Shown piece by piece: positions 41,411-52,125 of a stretch of DNA of 64,000 nt. Position 1 is the first letter of the stretch. Each line of letters begins with the position of its first letter. The position numbers and the translations under genes are program-made. This DNA is from Dermanyssus gallinae. Its lineage: Eukaryota; Arthropoda; Arachnida; Mesostigmata; Dermanyssidae. The DNA lies in NCBI GenBank assembly GCA_003439945.1, contig QVRM01005991.1, positions 45,685 to 109,684 on the forward strand, given 5' to 3'. The notes below the pieces were generated by a model. That model searched no databases. It worked only from the letters and a program-made list of their open reading frames with translations, and was not told where the DNA came from.

Positions 41411-43334
41411 TTTGATTGTGGCTTACTCGGAGGTTTGTAACCCGTTGTCTATATGCTGGGCATTGCGTTGTAGTGGCGTAGTGTCCATCTACGTTGCATA
41501 CGTAGCACCTACTATTGGCCGTGCAGCTCTTTGCGACGTGTCCTTGTCCTCCGCATTTGAAGCAGCGAGGTTGGGTTGGTCGGGCTGCGGTACAGTCCCT
41601 GGCCGTGTGGTTAAAGCTCAGGCACAGTGAGCACTGCGGTACCGAGACCATTTCGTCTATGCGGCACCGAGTCCAACCAAGGTGTATATGTCTTTGACGT
41701 AGCAATCCTTGGGCTTCCTCTGGTGGCATTTTAACAATGCACGAGAAGTCGCCCGCCCGGGTTTTCTTTAGCGGACTTAAGGTAAAAGCCATTTCCGGTG
41801 CTCCGTTCTTGGTAAGCGCTTTGAGGATGTCTTTCGGCTCGATGGACTCATCTAGGTCCCGGATTATCATAGCCTTGGTCTGTGAGACCGCTTGGGCTGT
41901 CGCTTCCAAAGACGCCTTCTCCTTTATGTGCTGAAGAAATCTGCCGGTGGCATCGGGAGTAGTCCCTTGCACGATCAGTCGGATTTCGCCTGTAGCTGTT
42001 CTTGAGGCTCTTTTAACATCCACTCCAGCTGTCGCTGGGTCAATGTTGTTCCTGAGTGCACGTAGGGCTTCAGCATAGGATGAATTGCCTGACTTCACGA
42101 CAACTGCAAAGGTAGAGTCAGGCTTCTTTCTCTTCTTTTTGTCGTGAGCCTCTTCTATTTTCCGGCCTTTAACTCGGATTTCCACGGTCATTCCTGGATG
42201 TTTCGCGAGGGCTTGTTCTAATACTTTTCTCAACAGAGTAATATCGGCTGTTGCCGGGATGGCCACTGCCGCTGCCTGGATGTCTCTAGTTCTAAGGAAG
42301 CCGCAGAGACTGGTTGCTGCCTCTCTCAGGACTTGCAAAGAAAAATCGTTTTCGTTTTCTTCAGTATGCGGGATCATCCGTGCGTAGAGTGCTCGTGTTG
42401 GAGCTGGAGTGTTTTCAACTCCCTCGATTGTTAGGATGTCCCGATTTTGCAGGAAAATAGTCTTCCCTTCCTTAAGGTGCGGCAATGCATCCTGCAGTCC
42501 AGGGAACTGTGGCGATAGTCGGTTTATAAGGCGTTCGTCTTTGTCGGACTTTTGTGAAAGCAGTAAGGCTCTTGCTGGGGCCTTGTCAGCTAAAATACTT
42601 GCTTTACTGAGGCTGGTGCTAGTATAAGTGCGCGCCGGCCACTCCCTTTGCATGAGGTCTGCATATTGTTCGTCGGTTAGTTCCTCTTTAACGAGAAGGC
42701 CTTGTATCTCTGCAGCTATAAATTCCTCTGGCGGCGGGAGAGGTGCAAGCTCTGGGAGTGGGTCGGTATTTGTTTCGACGGACTGTCCCTTTGTTCTGGC
42801 GGGAGTGAAACCTACGTCAAGCGCTCTACGGTAGATTTCACGTATATTTAGGCCCATAGTTCGCACTGCTTTAGAGATTTGCAGGTGCGTAGTTCGGTGT
42901 TTGCTGACTAGTTGTTCTATGTCGGCCACTGACGTCAGTAGGAACTGTAGGTCTTTTTCGTTTACATAGCTAGGCGAAGGAGGCTCTTCTTGCTCAGGAC
43001 TAGTAGGCGCGCGGGTTTTCTTCTCTGATTCAGGAGTGTAGCTAGCTTTTCTCTTAAGGGAGGCAGATCTAGGCTCGCTCTGAGTGTCCATAGCTTCGTC
43101 TGGGAGTGTTGCTTCCTCAGGTTTTGCTACTGGTAGAGGCGGCTGTTCCTGAGCCTGTTTTGTCTGGAGGCTCGCTTGTCGATTCAGAGCGCGAGAGTTG
43201 CGTCTACTGAATTGTGACGCAGGTCTCCATGCTTCCTCAAGCATGCTAGAGAGTTCCTCGTCATGTAACTCTTGAGTAGCTGAGGGCCCTGTCGGGCTGC
43301 CGCCAGAGGCGGCCATCACGGAGGGGGGTGGCAA
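41394..43334 (-). CDS. R1-clade ORF1 (Gag-like) protein, intact
   Basis: 646 codons without a stop. The N-terminal 250 residues are low-complexity and Glu/Ser/Pro-rich, with a basic, nuclear-localisation-like stretch (SLKRKASYTPESEKK). The middle (about 300-560) has RRM-like spacing and includes VEIRVKGRKIEEAHDKKKRK. The C-terminus carries three zinc knuckles: CSLCLSFNHTARDC, CFKCGGQGHVAKSC and CYVCNVDGHYATTTQC. Three CCHC knuckles at the end of ORF1 are typical of the R1 clade. The protein coats element RNA. It ends with 17 bp overlap into ORF2. The intact reading frame next to an ORF2 with two stops suggests recent loss of activity. Confidence 0.88.
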   Translation of the reverse strand: MPPPSVMAASGGSPTGPSATQELHDEELSSMLEEAWRPASQFSRRNSRALNRQASLQTKQAQEQPPLPVAKPEEATLPDEAMDTQSEPRSASLKRKASYTPESEKKTRAPTSPEQEEPPSPSYVNEKDLQFLLTSVADIEQLVSKHRTTHLQISKAVRTMGLNIREIYRRALDVGFTPARTKGQSVETNTDPLPELAPLPPPEEFIAAEIQGLLVKEELTDEQYADLMQREWPARTYTSTSLSKASILADKAPARALLLSQKSDKDERLINRLSPQFPGLQDALPHLKEGKTIFLQNRDILTIEGVENTPAPTRALYARMIPHTEENENDFSLQVLREAATSLCGFLRTRDIQAAAVAIPATADITLLRKVLEQALAKHPGMTVEIRVKGRKIEEAHDKKKRKKPDSTFAVVVKSGNSSYAEALRALRNNIDPATAGVDVKRASRTATGEIRLIVQGTTPDATGRFLQHIKEKASLEATAQAVSQTKAMIIRDLDESIEPKDILKALTKNGAPEMAFTLSPLKKTRAGDFSCIVKMPPEEAQGLLRQRHIHLGWTRCRIDEMVSVPQCSLCLSFNHTARDCTAARPTQPRCFKCGGQGHVAKSCTANSRCYVCNVDGHYATTTQCPAYRQRVTNLRVSHNQNDQQN

Positions 43335-43501
43335 GACTGAGACCTGCCGGGCTTAAGTCTTGAGTCGCCGAGTCTGTGCTCAGCTACTCCCGTCCTTCAG
43401 TTAGCGAATGTGCGTGTATTACCCGCACTTGCTAATCTGTCGACTTGGAGTCGTTTCGCAACGTTTAAGTTTTGGCGCGCTTCCGCTCTCGAGTTATCGC
43501 G

Positions 43502-43643
43502 TACGTGGCGCCGTTCGAGTTGCTGCACGCGGCGGTGTTTCGAAATTGTACGCGGTGGTGTTTCGAAATTGCACGTGGCGGCGCTTCGATTCTGCACGTA
43601 ACGGCGTTCGAATTGCCGCACGTGGTGCCGTTCGAATTGCCGT
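43502..43643. repeat. Tandem repeats of about 24 bp in R1-like 5' region
   Basis: Six imperfect units, each containing a version of cacgtggcggcgttcgaattg. They lie upstream of ORF1 on the minus strand, at the 5' end of the element. Such repeats could be promoter or spacing elements of a retrotransposon 5' UTR; function is inference. Confidence 0.8.
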
Positions 43644-43650
43644 CTGTTAC

Positions 43651-45353
43651 ACTAAGTATTCAATTTCTTTTATTCACACTGTCTGTGTAATATTCTATCT
43701 AGTTAAAATTGGAGTACACAAGTACTCAGGCTAATCAAGAAAGTCCCCCCAGCTTACTCTTTAGTCTCTCGAGCTGATTCAGAGACTGTGTGTATGTACA
43801 AGTTTGGGCATGATACAGATCACAAGGGCCTTCGCAATATTTACAGATACACGACTCGACTGGGTCGTGAAACGACTCCGTTCGACAGACCACATGATGA
43901 TAGCCGTGGGTCGAGAATTTGACCACCACGTGCCTGTTTGCCCGATCCGGATTCTTCCATGTGTCGTCTGTCATTGCTGGCGAAGTGAAGAACTGTGGAC
44001 TCACGTCGCTGATCTCCTCTTTTTTCCTGTTCATGAAGTTCACGAATGCCGTCGTCTCCTCAAGCTTGAACTTTTGTTGGATCTCCTCCACAAATCGCTT
44101 TTCTCCCGTCAGGAGGTAGACCATACGATTTCGCGTATTTGTGTGGACGCCAAGAACTCTTTTTAAGAACGTCGATTTGGCTCTGTCGAGTGTTTGAAGG
44201 TCTCGCTCGCTAAGATGCTCCCAGATCAACTCGACTCCATAGGCAGCGCATGGGGCTAGCTTGAGCATGAAGAGTTTAGAGACGGTTTCCAACGAGAGGC
44301 GATACGGGTCCGATATCGATGAAGAGGCCACCAGAGTTTTTCTGAATCGCTCCTGTATGTGTCGAGAGAACGACGATCCACTCGTCGTGAACACGATCCC
44401 AAGGTACGTAAAGTTGTTTACGAACTTTATTGGGACTCCGTTCACCTGGATCTGGTCACTGGCCGCGAGCCTCCCTCCCCGACGAAATTTTAGAGCCTCG
44501 GTTTTTGAATCATTTATGGTCAGACCTACGCGGCTCGCGTACTTCTCCAGCGTTCTTGCCGCTTGAGACAAATGAAAACAGCTGGTACTGTAGGCGCATA
44601 CGTCGTCGGCGTACATAAGCGTCTCCACAAGAGGGTGTTTCGCTGATAGGAACGACGGCAAGTCGTTGATGAGAACGGAAAATAGCAAGGGTGAGAGATT
44701 ATCACCCTGGGCAAAGCCCGTGGTTTGCTCGATTGGCTCCCTAATAGCCACGCCATCATCGATTAGAATCGCGTTCTTCTGTAAGATAGCACCGATCAGG
44801 CCGAGGATCTTCGTCGGGACACCACTTGAGGCTAGCTTCTCGATAACGATTGATCTTGAGCCGGTGTCAAATGCGCTCTTGAAGTCGACGAAGAGTGCGT
44901 AGAGTGGCCGGCGGGATTTCCTAAGAACTTTCTCGACCTTGTCTTTGAGTATTCTGCAAGCTGTTTGCGTAGATCTTTCAGCTCTAAAACCATGCTGCTC
45001 ATCAGGGATTACGTTGCAGGCCTCGAGGAACGGGGTAAGTCGGCGTGTAAGGAGAGTTGACAGAAGTTTATAAACGCACGACTTTTTGGCGATTCCCCGC
45101 CAGGACTTCGGGTCAGACGGGCAGCCTTTCCCTTTCGGGATGAGAATCAGGACACTAAGTATTAGACAGTATGAAGTTGGAAATTTCTCACCCGCGTAGT
45201 CGTTGCTGTCGTAGATGAGTAGTCCGGAACTTGGTGCTGACCTGAGGTGTCGGGAGTAGTGGTTGCGTTTGCCGCAGATGCGACAGGCTCCCACTATCAC
45301 CCTTTATCACGGAGCACTCACAAAACACGTCCGTACGCTACGGCGGTCGGGTC

Positions 45354-45357
<4 letters not shown>
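43651..45357 (-). mobile_element. Family A LINE, 5'-truncated at (TA)n
   Basis: A minus-strand copy. Its 5' side meets a long TA tract at 45358. The 3' UTR contains aataaaag shortly before the border with the R1-like 5' end near 43650. Confidence 0.7.
43735..45300 (-). CDS. Family A RT and C-terminal finger, open 521 codons
   Basis: The longest uninterrupted family A frame. The first 50 or so residues ([19 protein letters not shown]) do not align with other copies. From [20 protein letters not shown] the RT runs: [62 protein letters not shown] with intact YADD, then [13 protein letters not shown], thumb [36 protein letters not shown], and the finger [14 protein letters not shown]...[18 protein letters not shown]. 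All RT catalytic residues downstream of the truncation are present, but the endonuclease and the first RT blocks are missing. It serves as the reference for the family's C-terminal half. The clade is uncertain, with APE evidence coming from the copy at 57.4 kb. Confidence 0.85.
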   Translation of the reverse strand: MIVGACRICGKRNHYSRHLRSAPSSGLLIYDSNDYAGEKFPTSYCLILSVLILIPKGKGCPSDPKSWRGIAKKSCVYKLLSTLLTRRLTPFLEACNVIPDEQHGFRAERSTQTACRILKDKVEKVLRKSRRPLYALFVDFKSAFDTGSRSIVIEKLASSGVPTKILGLIGAILQKNAILIDDGVAIREPIEQTTGFAQGDNLSPLLFSVLINDLPSFLSAKHPLVETLMYADDVCAYSTSCFHLSQAARTLEKYASRVGLTINDSKTEALKFRRGGRLAASDQIQVNGVPIKFVNNFTYLGIVFTTSGSSFSRHIQERFRKTLVASSSISDPYRLSLETVSKLFMLKLAPCAAYGVELIWEHLSERDLQTLDRAKSTFLKRVLGVHTNTRNRMVYLLTGEKRFVEEIQQKFKLEETTAFVNFMNRKKEEISDVSPQFFTSPAMTDDTWKNPDRANRHVVVKFSTHGYHHVVCRTESFHDPVESCICKYCEGPCDLYHAQTCTYTQSLNQLERLKSKLGGLS

Positions 45358-45384
<27 letters not shown>

Positions 45385-45398
45385 CATACATATATATG

Positions 45399-45468
<70 letters not shown>

Positions 45469-45491
45469 CGTGTATATATATATATATATAT
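45358..45491. repeat. (TA)n microsatellite, long
   Basis: About 134 bp of TA with sparse C/G changes. The 5' truncation points of a family A copy (left, minus) and a family B copy (right, plus) both meet it. Confidence 0.95.
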
Positions 45492-46105
45492 AGCAGAGTC
45501 CTTAGGTCGTGCGGTCGTCCGTGCATACCTGAACCCCCAGGCCTCTGCGCGGAAGACGGCAGACGTCCAGACGGGATGACACTTACACCGTTTGAGCGAG
45601 GCAAAATGCTGGTTTGGGACGCAACCGTTACCGACTCCTTAGTCCCTTCTATGGTCGGTGGCGGCGCATCCGAAGCTGGCTATGCAGCTCACCTTGCAAA
45701 GACTAACAGGTTGAGAAAATACTCGGTTATCAGGTATCCCCACGAATTCTGCCCTCTTGCGTTTGAAACCCTGGGCGCCCCTGTCGTTCGGACCAAGCAC
45801 TGATCCGCAAAGTCGGCACCTTGTTAGACCTGTCATCCGGTGATAATAGTTCGTCGTCCTTTTACAAACAACGTCTGGATCTTGATATACAACGCGGAAA
45901 CGTTGCCTCCGTTCGGGGCACTCTTCTGAAGTGGTGTCGGCCTGACCTCATCGAAACGGACACGTGACAGCCACAATACGCGCCCACTAGGCATATTGGC
46001 TTAGCTAATCCATTGTGATACGTATGTATGTAACATATGCATAATGTATTATATTGAAAATTACGACTAAATACGTTTTATGCTCCTATTTTAAGAGTGA
46101 CACAA
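45492..46105 (+). pseudogene. Family B insertion bounded by TA tracts
   Basis: Starting right after (TA)n, it reads [54 protein letters not shown], then LRKYSVIRYPHEFCPLAFET and LGAP. The frame then shifts (stop at 45803), and a further block LDIQRGNVASVRGTLLKW follows to about 45967 in another frame. The PD-(D/E)XK-like pair [11 protein letters not shown] is intact. The 3' UTR ends in gacacaaaaaaaa and meets the next TA tract. 5'-truncated copy of about 610 bp. Confidence 0.8.
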
Positions 46106-46184
46106 AAAAAATATATATATAATATGTATATATAATATATGTATATATAATATATGTATATATATAATATGTATATATATAATA
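46106..46184. repeat. TA-rich tract with TATAATATG units
   Basis: Short tandem units of atatgtatatataat. It adjoins the family B 3' end on the left and a perfect inverted repeat on the right. Confidence 0.85.
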
Positions 46185-46247
46185 TATAGTTGTGTTCTAA
46201 GTATTATATGTATAATGTATATATATAATACTTAGAACACAACTATA
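46185..46247. repeat. Perfect 24 bp inverted repeat (hairpin)
   Basis: Arms 46185-46208 and 46224-46247 are exact reverse complements, centred on gttgtgttctaagtatt and its complement, with a 15 bp TA-rich loop. Confidence 0.9.
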
Positions 46248-47499
46248 AAATATACAGTGCATTCTACTCTAGTAACGACACGTTTACATTTTTATTCAAT
46301 TCCGTCAGTGTTACAAGACTAATCGCCTTGCTATTTGGAATGGCTTACATAAGTATCACATTAGTCGGTTCTACTTGTAAGTGTTTTATAATTTAAATCG
46401 TAGTACATAATTAAATTAGATAAAGCACAAAACATTAAGGGCCAGAGATATTTTTGACTAATGCGTAATGCAACTTGGGTCGGAAATGTTGCTCAGGTAG
46501 GTCTCTTTGAACGATAAATCATTGTGACAGCGCGAAACTTACACTATTCATATTGGTACCCCTATTTGAACGAATTCTTCCTACTAGTTGTAGAAGAGCT
46601 CAACAACTTGGCAGCCGCTTACTCAGCCTTCCCAAAGGCCTGTTACTGCTCTTTCTTGACGTGCTAGCCATTATCCGGATATGTTATGCCACCCTATTAC
46701 TCTGCCCTGTATGATTCTCTCGTGGCCCTTGATTATTGCAACCGCTGTTGCCATTGTCTATTCCGCCGATAATCGATGTAATCCTGCTTGTTCTTTTTCT
46801 GTATAGGACCGCCTATGTCCTATCCCAGCCGTTCCCAACGGTCTTGCACGGGATTGTTGCGCCTGTCCTGTTGACAGTACACATGCATATTCATCTTATA
46901 TACCTTCACAGTACATGTTCAAGCCACCGTAGCGTTAATCTGGGCCGTTGAGTATAAGGACCACCGGTCCCACTGAATCCTCTGCCAGGTCATCCGGAGC
47001 TGCCTGAACTGCCCGGATCCTCAGGGCTTTCACGTCGCCTGGCTTGCTAAGACTATCAGGGTTACCCCGTACGAGGCCCGGCATGCAAGGTTTCATCCAG
47101 GGCTATTCGAGGTCGCGCATCAGGCCGGAATAACCAGGCGAATAAATATTTTAAAATGAGGCATTTCACCCAAAGTCCCCGACGGATAGCGCTAAGTCTC
47201 ACAACTTCACTAACGCAACTTATTGCAATTAAAGAACTGGACCGTACTGCTTGACAAAAAGTCTCTAGCGATCACTACTGTGCAGAGTTCCCAGTCGGGA
47301 ACAACAACTCCTTAACTTCCTCCGCCTTAATGAGGACTCCGAGGTAAGAACCACGGAATAACAAAACGCCCAGGATTAGGTTGATATGTAATTAACGTGT
47401 TTTTGCCCCAACATTTATTGTTTGGCAGGACACAGTATGAAGTGGGAGCGGCCGAGAACTGTGTTCCTAGAGTTTCAGCATACCAAGAGGTAGCCTCGG
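46248..47499. other. No gene recognised
   Basis: No confident coding match. It may be the decayed upstream part of the RT fragment that follows. Confidence 0.35.
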
Positions 47500-47645
47500 T
47501 GAAAATTGCTGCAGGAGAGGGGCTAAAGCCCCGTAGGGCACCAGGCCTTATTGGCATTCTGGTCTCGGCCACAAAAGTGCTCTTTAGTGTGTTCCCGGAT
47601 GTGGGGGGCTATACCTTGCAGCGTTTGTCTCTTCCTGACTTATAA
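47500..47645 (+). pseudogene. LINE RT fragment (early fingers)
   Basis: The frame contains AAGEGLKPRRAPGLIGILVS, a version of the K-x-x-APG-x-DGI block that opens the RT of many LINEs, with the Asp changed. VLFSVFPDV follows and then the frame ends. Too short to classify; R1-like wording is slightly favoured. Confidence 0.45.
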
Positions 47646-48078
47646 AACTATTCAATAAATATGAAATTTAGTATCCATTCACATTAGTTTAGTACATAGG
47701 TCTATTGGCAAAAAGAACTATAGAGTGTTGTCTGATTCCTTCTTAGGTGGAATAGTGATCCTAATTAATTCTACTACGAACATTGGGCGCAGTAGGAGCT
47801 GCTCTTAATGGAAATACTGTTTTTCTAAAAAGTTGTCATGGCCAAGGTGCCTGTTATCTAAAAGCAGACACGGCGACGAAACATCTGACCCTAATCTCTA
47901 CCGGCAAACGGCGTAGGAGCAGACGTTTTTCTCTTAGTGCGAGTTCGACACTGACAACTCCCTACAAAGGGATCGAAAATGTAAATTGACGGTCTGTCGG
48001 TACGGCAGTTCGCTTGTTTATGCTGAACACTACAATAGTTAGCGAGTGTGGACAGGGTGTGGCAATCTAGCTTGCCTA
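47646..48078. other. No gene recognised
   Basis: No coding match or clear repeat was seen. Confidence 0.35.
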
Positions 48079-48106
48079 TCTCAAACGAATTTTAATTCGT
48101 TTGAGA
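48079..48106. repeat. Perfect 13 bp inverted repeat with 2 bp loop
   Basis: tctcaaacgaatt, TT, aattcgtttgaga. It lies at the start of an A2 remnant. Confidence 0.85.
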
Positions 48107-48564
48107 AATACTTCACACTATACCTAAAGCGAGTGTTTTGCCTGCCAAATAGATAAGGAGCTGCTTTGTGTATATATTTACGGGCCTCTACGTCGAAAGT
48201 ACGGATGCCTCGGTTTAGACTGCACATACTTGTGACGCAGCTATTAACCAGTTCTTGGGAGAGTGGCAACGCAAAATTGCGGAGACAGCAAGTGCGGTAC
48301 TAGGTTCAACGTATAAGGGTTCCATCACTTTGCTTCCATAAGGAGTTTCACGAGGACTTTAGAACTTAACGTGCCGGTTTTGCTTGCAGCGATGCGCTAA
48401 ATGCCACTTATTGACTGTCCGGCATTGCAACGAAGATTTCTGGACTTCCTCTCTGGTGGAACGGCAGAAAAAAAAGTAATGGTGTTTAATGTACCCCCGC
48501 CCCCTCGTAATGGTGCACACGTTCGCAGGGTCCCAAATGTCATGGTCCGGCCCTGAATGATTGA
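48090..48564 (+). pseudogene. Family A (A2) LINE 3' remnant
   Basis: Reads YLKRVFCLPN, matching VYLKRVFCLPRT of the copy at 11.68 kb. A degraded finger region follows (CRFCLQRCAKCH, about 48370-48405). The 3' UTR from about 48510 shares gtgcacacgttcgcagg with the family B end at 12.94 kb, and ends attgaataaata. Stops and frameshifts are throughout. Confidence 0.65.
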
Positions 48565-48656
48565 GTACATTGAATAAATAATAAGAATACGAATAAGAAT
48601 AAAAATAAGAATAAGAATACGAATAAGAATACGAATAAGAATACGAATACGAAATA
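48565..48656. repeat. (GAATAA/GAATAC)n microsatellite from a LINE tail
   Basis: About 15 hexameric units of aagaat/acgaat type, beginning in the gaataaataat tail of the preceding LINE remnant. Confidence 0.85.
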
Positions 48657-51489
48657 TCATTGCGATTTGTTCTTCTTTCTTAATTAAACTTGGTTTTAAT
48701 AAATGGGATTGCAGTACGCCACGTTTAGGTTAATGATCGGAATAGCAAATATGTGTGTTGAACTTTGCTAGGATTTTGTATAAACTCCTCGTACTTATAA
48801 AATATACTCCTTGAGCAAGAATGAAGTTAAGTCCTATCCATGGTTAAACGCTCCTAGAATATCCAGTTGCTAACTAAATATTTATAACGTTCCATTAATC
48901 ATAAAACTGTAGCTCGCTCGAAACTCGTTCGTCAACGGTCCTTTTGCATGGCGGAGCGCCACGTGGGCTCTTGGAAACCCAACCCACTTAGCTTTCTTCG
49001 TTGTTGAGCTATTACTCCTAGAGACTATTGCACATGCCTCTTTATGTTATCATACGGATTACTTGTTTTGTGTTATGTATACGGCAAATCATGCTGTGAA
49101 CTTACTTTAACTCGTGTATACAAAACGGTGAGTTATTATTGTGTATGCATTATCGGTGTCGTAAAGAATTATCAATTGTTTTTTTTGCTTAGTTGGGTTT
49201 CTGTTTGTCGTGTTCTTTTAAATTACAGTTAGAGTTGTTGCTCTATTGCATCTAGCCAGTCGTCTCTTACGTTGTACTATGGTTGGCATACAACGAGGAC
49301 GTCTTAAACCTCTCACGGAAAATCCTGTATTAGGCATGAAATTCTTCAATTTTCCAATAAATTCCCATTATTCACTCTACGTGTTTTTTTTTCGCTAAGA
49401 AGCTTTTGTAACGTGAAGATTTTGTAACTAAGAGACGCGTGAGACGTGCTTGAGCGAGCTTGGTCCTTGCGTTTTCAGGTCGGTCTTCAATAAGATTACG
49501 CCTGTAAAATTAAGCCCAATCAAAAGTTAGTTTGCGTTAGAAGTATTTCTCGTTAAGCGTATACCTAATAAAAACAGATTGTGTGACCTTTTTCCTGAGA
49601 ACGTATTATCTCAACTAATTAAGCGGATTCATAATCAAACACCTACTAGGTATATTTTTGTGTATTTTGCTTTTCAGAGTGAAGCACATCTATTTTTGGC
49701 TGTATGGGTATGCTTACAGCCAAAAACGTCGCGAGGATGCCTTTTGCTTTTCCAAGGGTTTCTCCGTAAGTGCGCGCCTTTCTCATCCGTCCTTTAAACC
49801 GATGAGGCCTTCATAACTGAAGAATTTCTCTAGAAGTCCGTGCAGTTGTACATTCCAAGCGCAGTGATAAGTCAGCGGATCCAACCCAAATCTGCGAGTA
49901 CAGGACGAAACCAGCAGGCACTTCTAATACGATAGTAAAATGTTTTGACCAGACAAAGATATAAGAATGCTTATTGCTGGCTCCTTCAAAGGCAAGCTTA
50001 CCGACTTAATCCGAAAACTATCAATTAATTCTCTGCTGCGCGTCTTCTTTAAGCATGCTGACTAAGGATCCTTCTGCAGAAAAACACTATAAAATAACGA
50101 ATAATGTTCTGTGCTGCTTGGTTGACCTCATAAATAGGTGCATTGTTCCAGACTAGTAATTTACCCGCAGAACACTGGGCTGCTGTTAACGCACTAACAA
50201 GGCCTACCTGCGTTCCTACACGAAGAATACTACGCTCTCATGCTAGTAGATGGGCGAGGGAGCTGTATTCAAGACTGCGCTCACATGTATCAGAATTTGC
50301 ACCAGTGGAACAACAGAGCCCAAGTCATCACAGCCCTTTATTATGCACTGCACTTTCTGCAGTGAGGGCTGTAAAATAGATTTAACTCGTTGCACTCGTA
50401 ATGACTATTAGCAGCCACCTGCTTATTGGTACCCTTCCGAAGCTTTCCGGTATCAAGCAACTGTCACCAGAGCTGCAATTTATAATTAAGCTCATTTTAA
50501 ACAGCCAATTCTAACGGAGTCCACTCTCATTCATTCAATCAATACTTTATTTGCTGCTGACGGGTAGCAAAAGCGGACCTTTCGAGGTATCTAGGGCGTT
50601 GTTGTGGCAGCATGGCCGCTGACTCTCAGCGTTATGTGTTTGGTCCTCCCATGGTTATTGGTTGACGATGTATTTCATAATAAACGCATATGGACGCATA
50701 TTTTTATTACAGTCGAGAGCAAAGCAGGTGCTCGATTCTATATGCCTATGGATGTAGGAGATATACCTCTTTAGCACTAGCGGAAAGCCTACTGGCTGCT
50801 GATCGACATAAGGAATTGCCGTCGATTAAGGTTCCGCCTTAACCACGAACACACTAACCACTATTAGAATGAATGCTGCACTCGAAAATCGGGGAAGTTC
50901 AGCTACACCCACTCATACCATTACAGGGTGGATCATCGTATCCACCTGCCAAACGCATCCACGACTACGGAATTATATTTGTTCGTACCAGTTAGATGCA
51001 GTTTGCTTTAAGCGCTACCACATGTGCAAGGCGCTGAAATATATTTCGCTGGATTGCACACTGCTAACTCGGCTGCCGCGCGTAAATTCAGGGCGCAGTT
51101 AGAAGAGGAGACATTGCTTTCCTGATTCCGGTTTTCTACTTCTAAAAATTCCAAAAATGACTCCACGACATGCCACAAACGGGCAGCGACTAGGTTTGTC
51201 TATCACCGTTGATCTTGATAGTAGCTTTACTGACCCCATCCTGCATGTGTTTCCGGTAACTGATTTCAGATGGCGAGATAATATCACCATCATTCGTTTT
51301 ACTGACATGCTCTTTTACCGGCAGCATTTAGTGATATATAGCGATTCCGTTATTGCAGGGCCAGAGCAACGCGAGAGACCTTGGCCTTCCTCAAACGGGC
51401 CAGCGATGCTACGACAGCACAACAGAAGCTGAAGATCGAACGTGACTATTTATTTCATGTTTTCATAAATTCTTATACCGAGATATTTC
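48657..51489. other. No gene recognised; one short dispersed repeat
   Basis: Short open stretches (for example 49579-49797 and 50143-50379) show no known motif. About 50603-50632 repeats in reverse the segment at about 3898-3930. At 50985-51040 a weak Cys/His string (YICSYQLDAVCFKRYHMC) may be a highly decayed family A finger. Confidence 0.35.
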
Positions 51490-51820
51490 AGTTTTTGGCG
51501 GAGAGGCATAGCCCTACCTCCATTTGGGCAAACATTTTATTTGTGTCCAGATTCAGCCTGGGTGCCCGCTGAGGGGTGTAAAACGAGACAAACTTTGGCG
51601 TTGTCGGATTTACGACAAGGCCAAACATTGTATCATTCTCCGCATATACCAAGCGACACTTTATTTCTCTCTCAATGCTAAGCAAGACAAAATGTAGAGA
51701 CAACATTTTAGACTACAAAGACGTAGGGGCCAAAAACCGACCCCTGGGGAGTCCCGGTTGAGACAACCCTAAGGCTGGAGTTCAAGCCTTCCACCGACAC
51801 AAACTACTTTTGTTTTTCTA
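51490..51820 (-). pseudogene. CR1/L2-like LINE remnant, RT catalytic region (part 2)
   Basis: On the minus strand the reading is FVSVEGLNSSLRVVSTGTPQ, continuing GSVFGPYVFVV, the (G/T)PQGS block of RT. It shifts frame to RLVYAENDTMFGLVVNP, where YADD has become YAEN, and continues with PKFVSFYTPQRAPRLNLDT. This is the downstream half of the element whose upstream half lies at 52126-52870; a later A2 insertion separates them. Confidence 0.7.
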
Positions 51821-51833
51821 TGTATAATTCAAA

Positions 51834-52112
51834 TTCATCTGACAATCGCCACGTATACACCAGGTATATAGTGCATGGTTATCACTACCTGGTATGTTCA
51901 AACGCAACCTTTCACGAGGAGTACGAGTTGTGCACCTGCCGGTTCTGCCTGCAGAGGTGTGCCAGGTACCATGCAGTGGAATGCACAGCGCTGGACCGAA
52001 AATCGCTGCACTACTTCTCTCGTCGGAAGCGTGAAGCAGATAGAGCTGCATGAAGAAACATTTTTGAAATGTATATTATACTCAATTTGAGTGAAATAAA
52101 CATAATTGTAAT
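51834..52112 (+). pseudogene. Family A (A2) 3' end inserted with 13 bp target duplication
   Basis: Encodes RHVYTRYIVHGYHYLVCSNA, then CTCRFCLQRCARYHAVEC, the complete C-terminal Cys/His finger, and a stop. A short 3' UTR with aataaac follows. The 13 bp tgtataattcaaa occurs at both borders (51821-51833 and 52113-52125), so this is a clean, very 5'-truncated insertion. Confidence 0.85.
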
Positions 52113-52125
52113 TGTATAATTCAAA

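Larger units (their letters stand above)
38265..43650 (-). mobile_element. R1-clade LINE, near full length (about 5.4 kb)
   Basis: From 5' to 3' on the minus strand it has a 5' region with short tandem repeats, ORF1 (43334-41394), ORF2 (41410-38441), a 3' UTR of about 170 bp and an A-run meeting (TA)n at 38264. ORF1 and ORF2 overlap by 17 bp in different frames, as usual in R1-type elements. The only obvious damage is two in-frame TAA codons in ORF2. The 5' boundary near 43650 is placed where family A 3' UTR starts. Confidence 0.85.
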
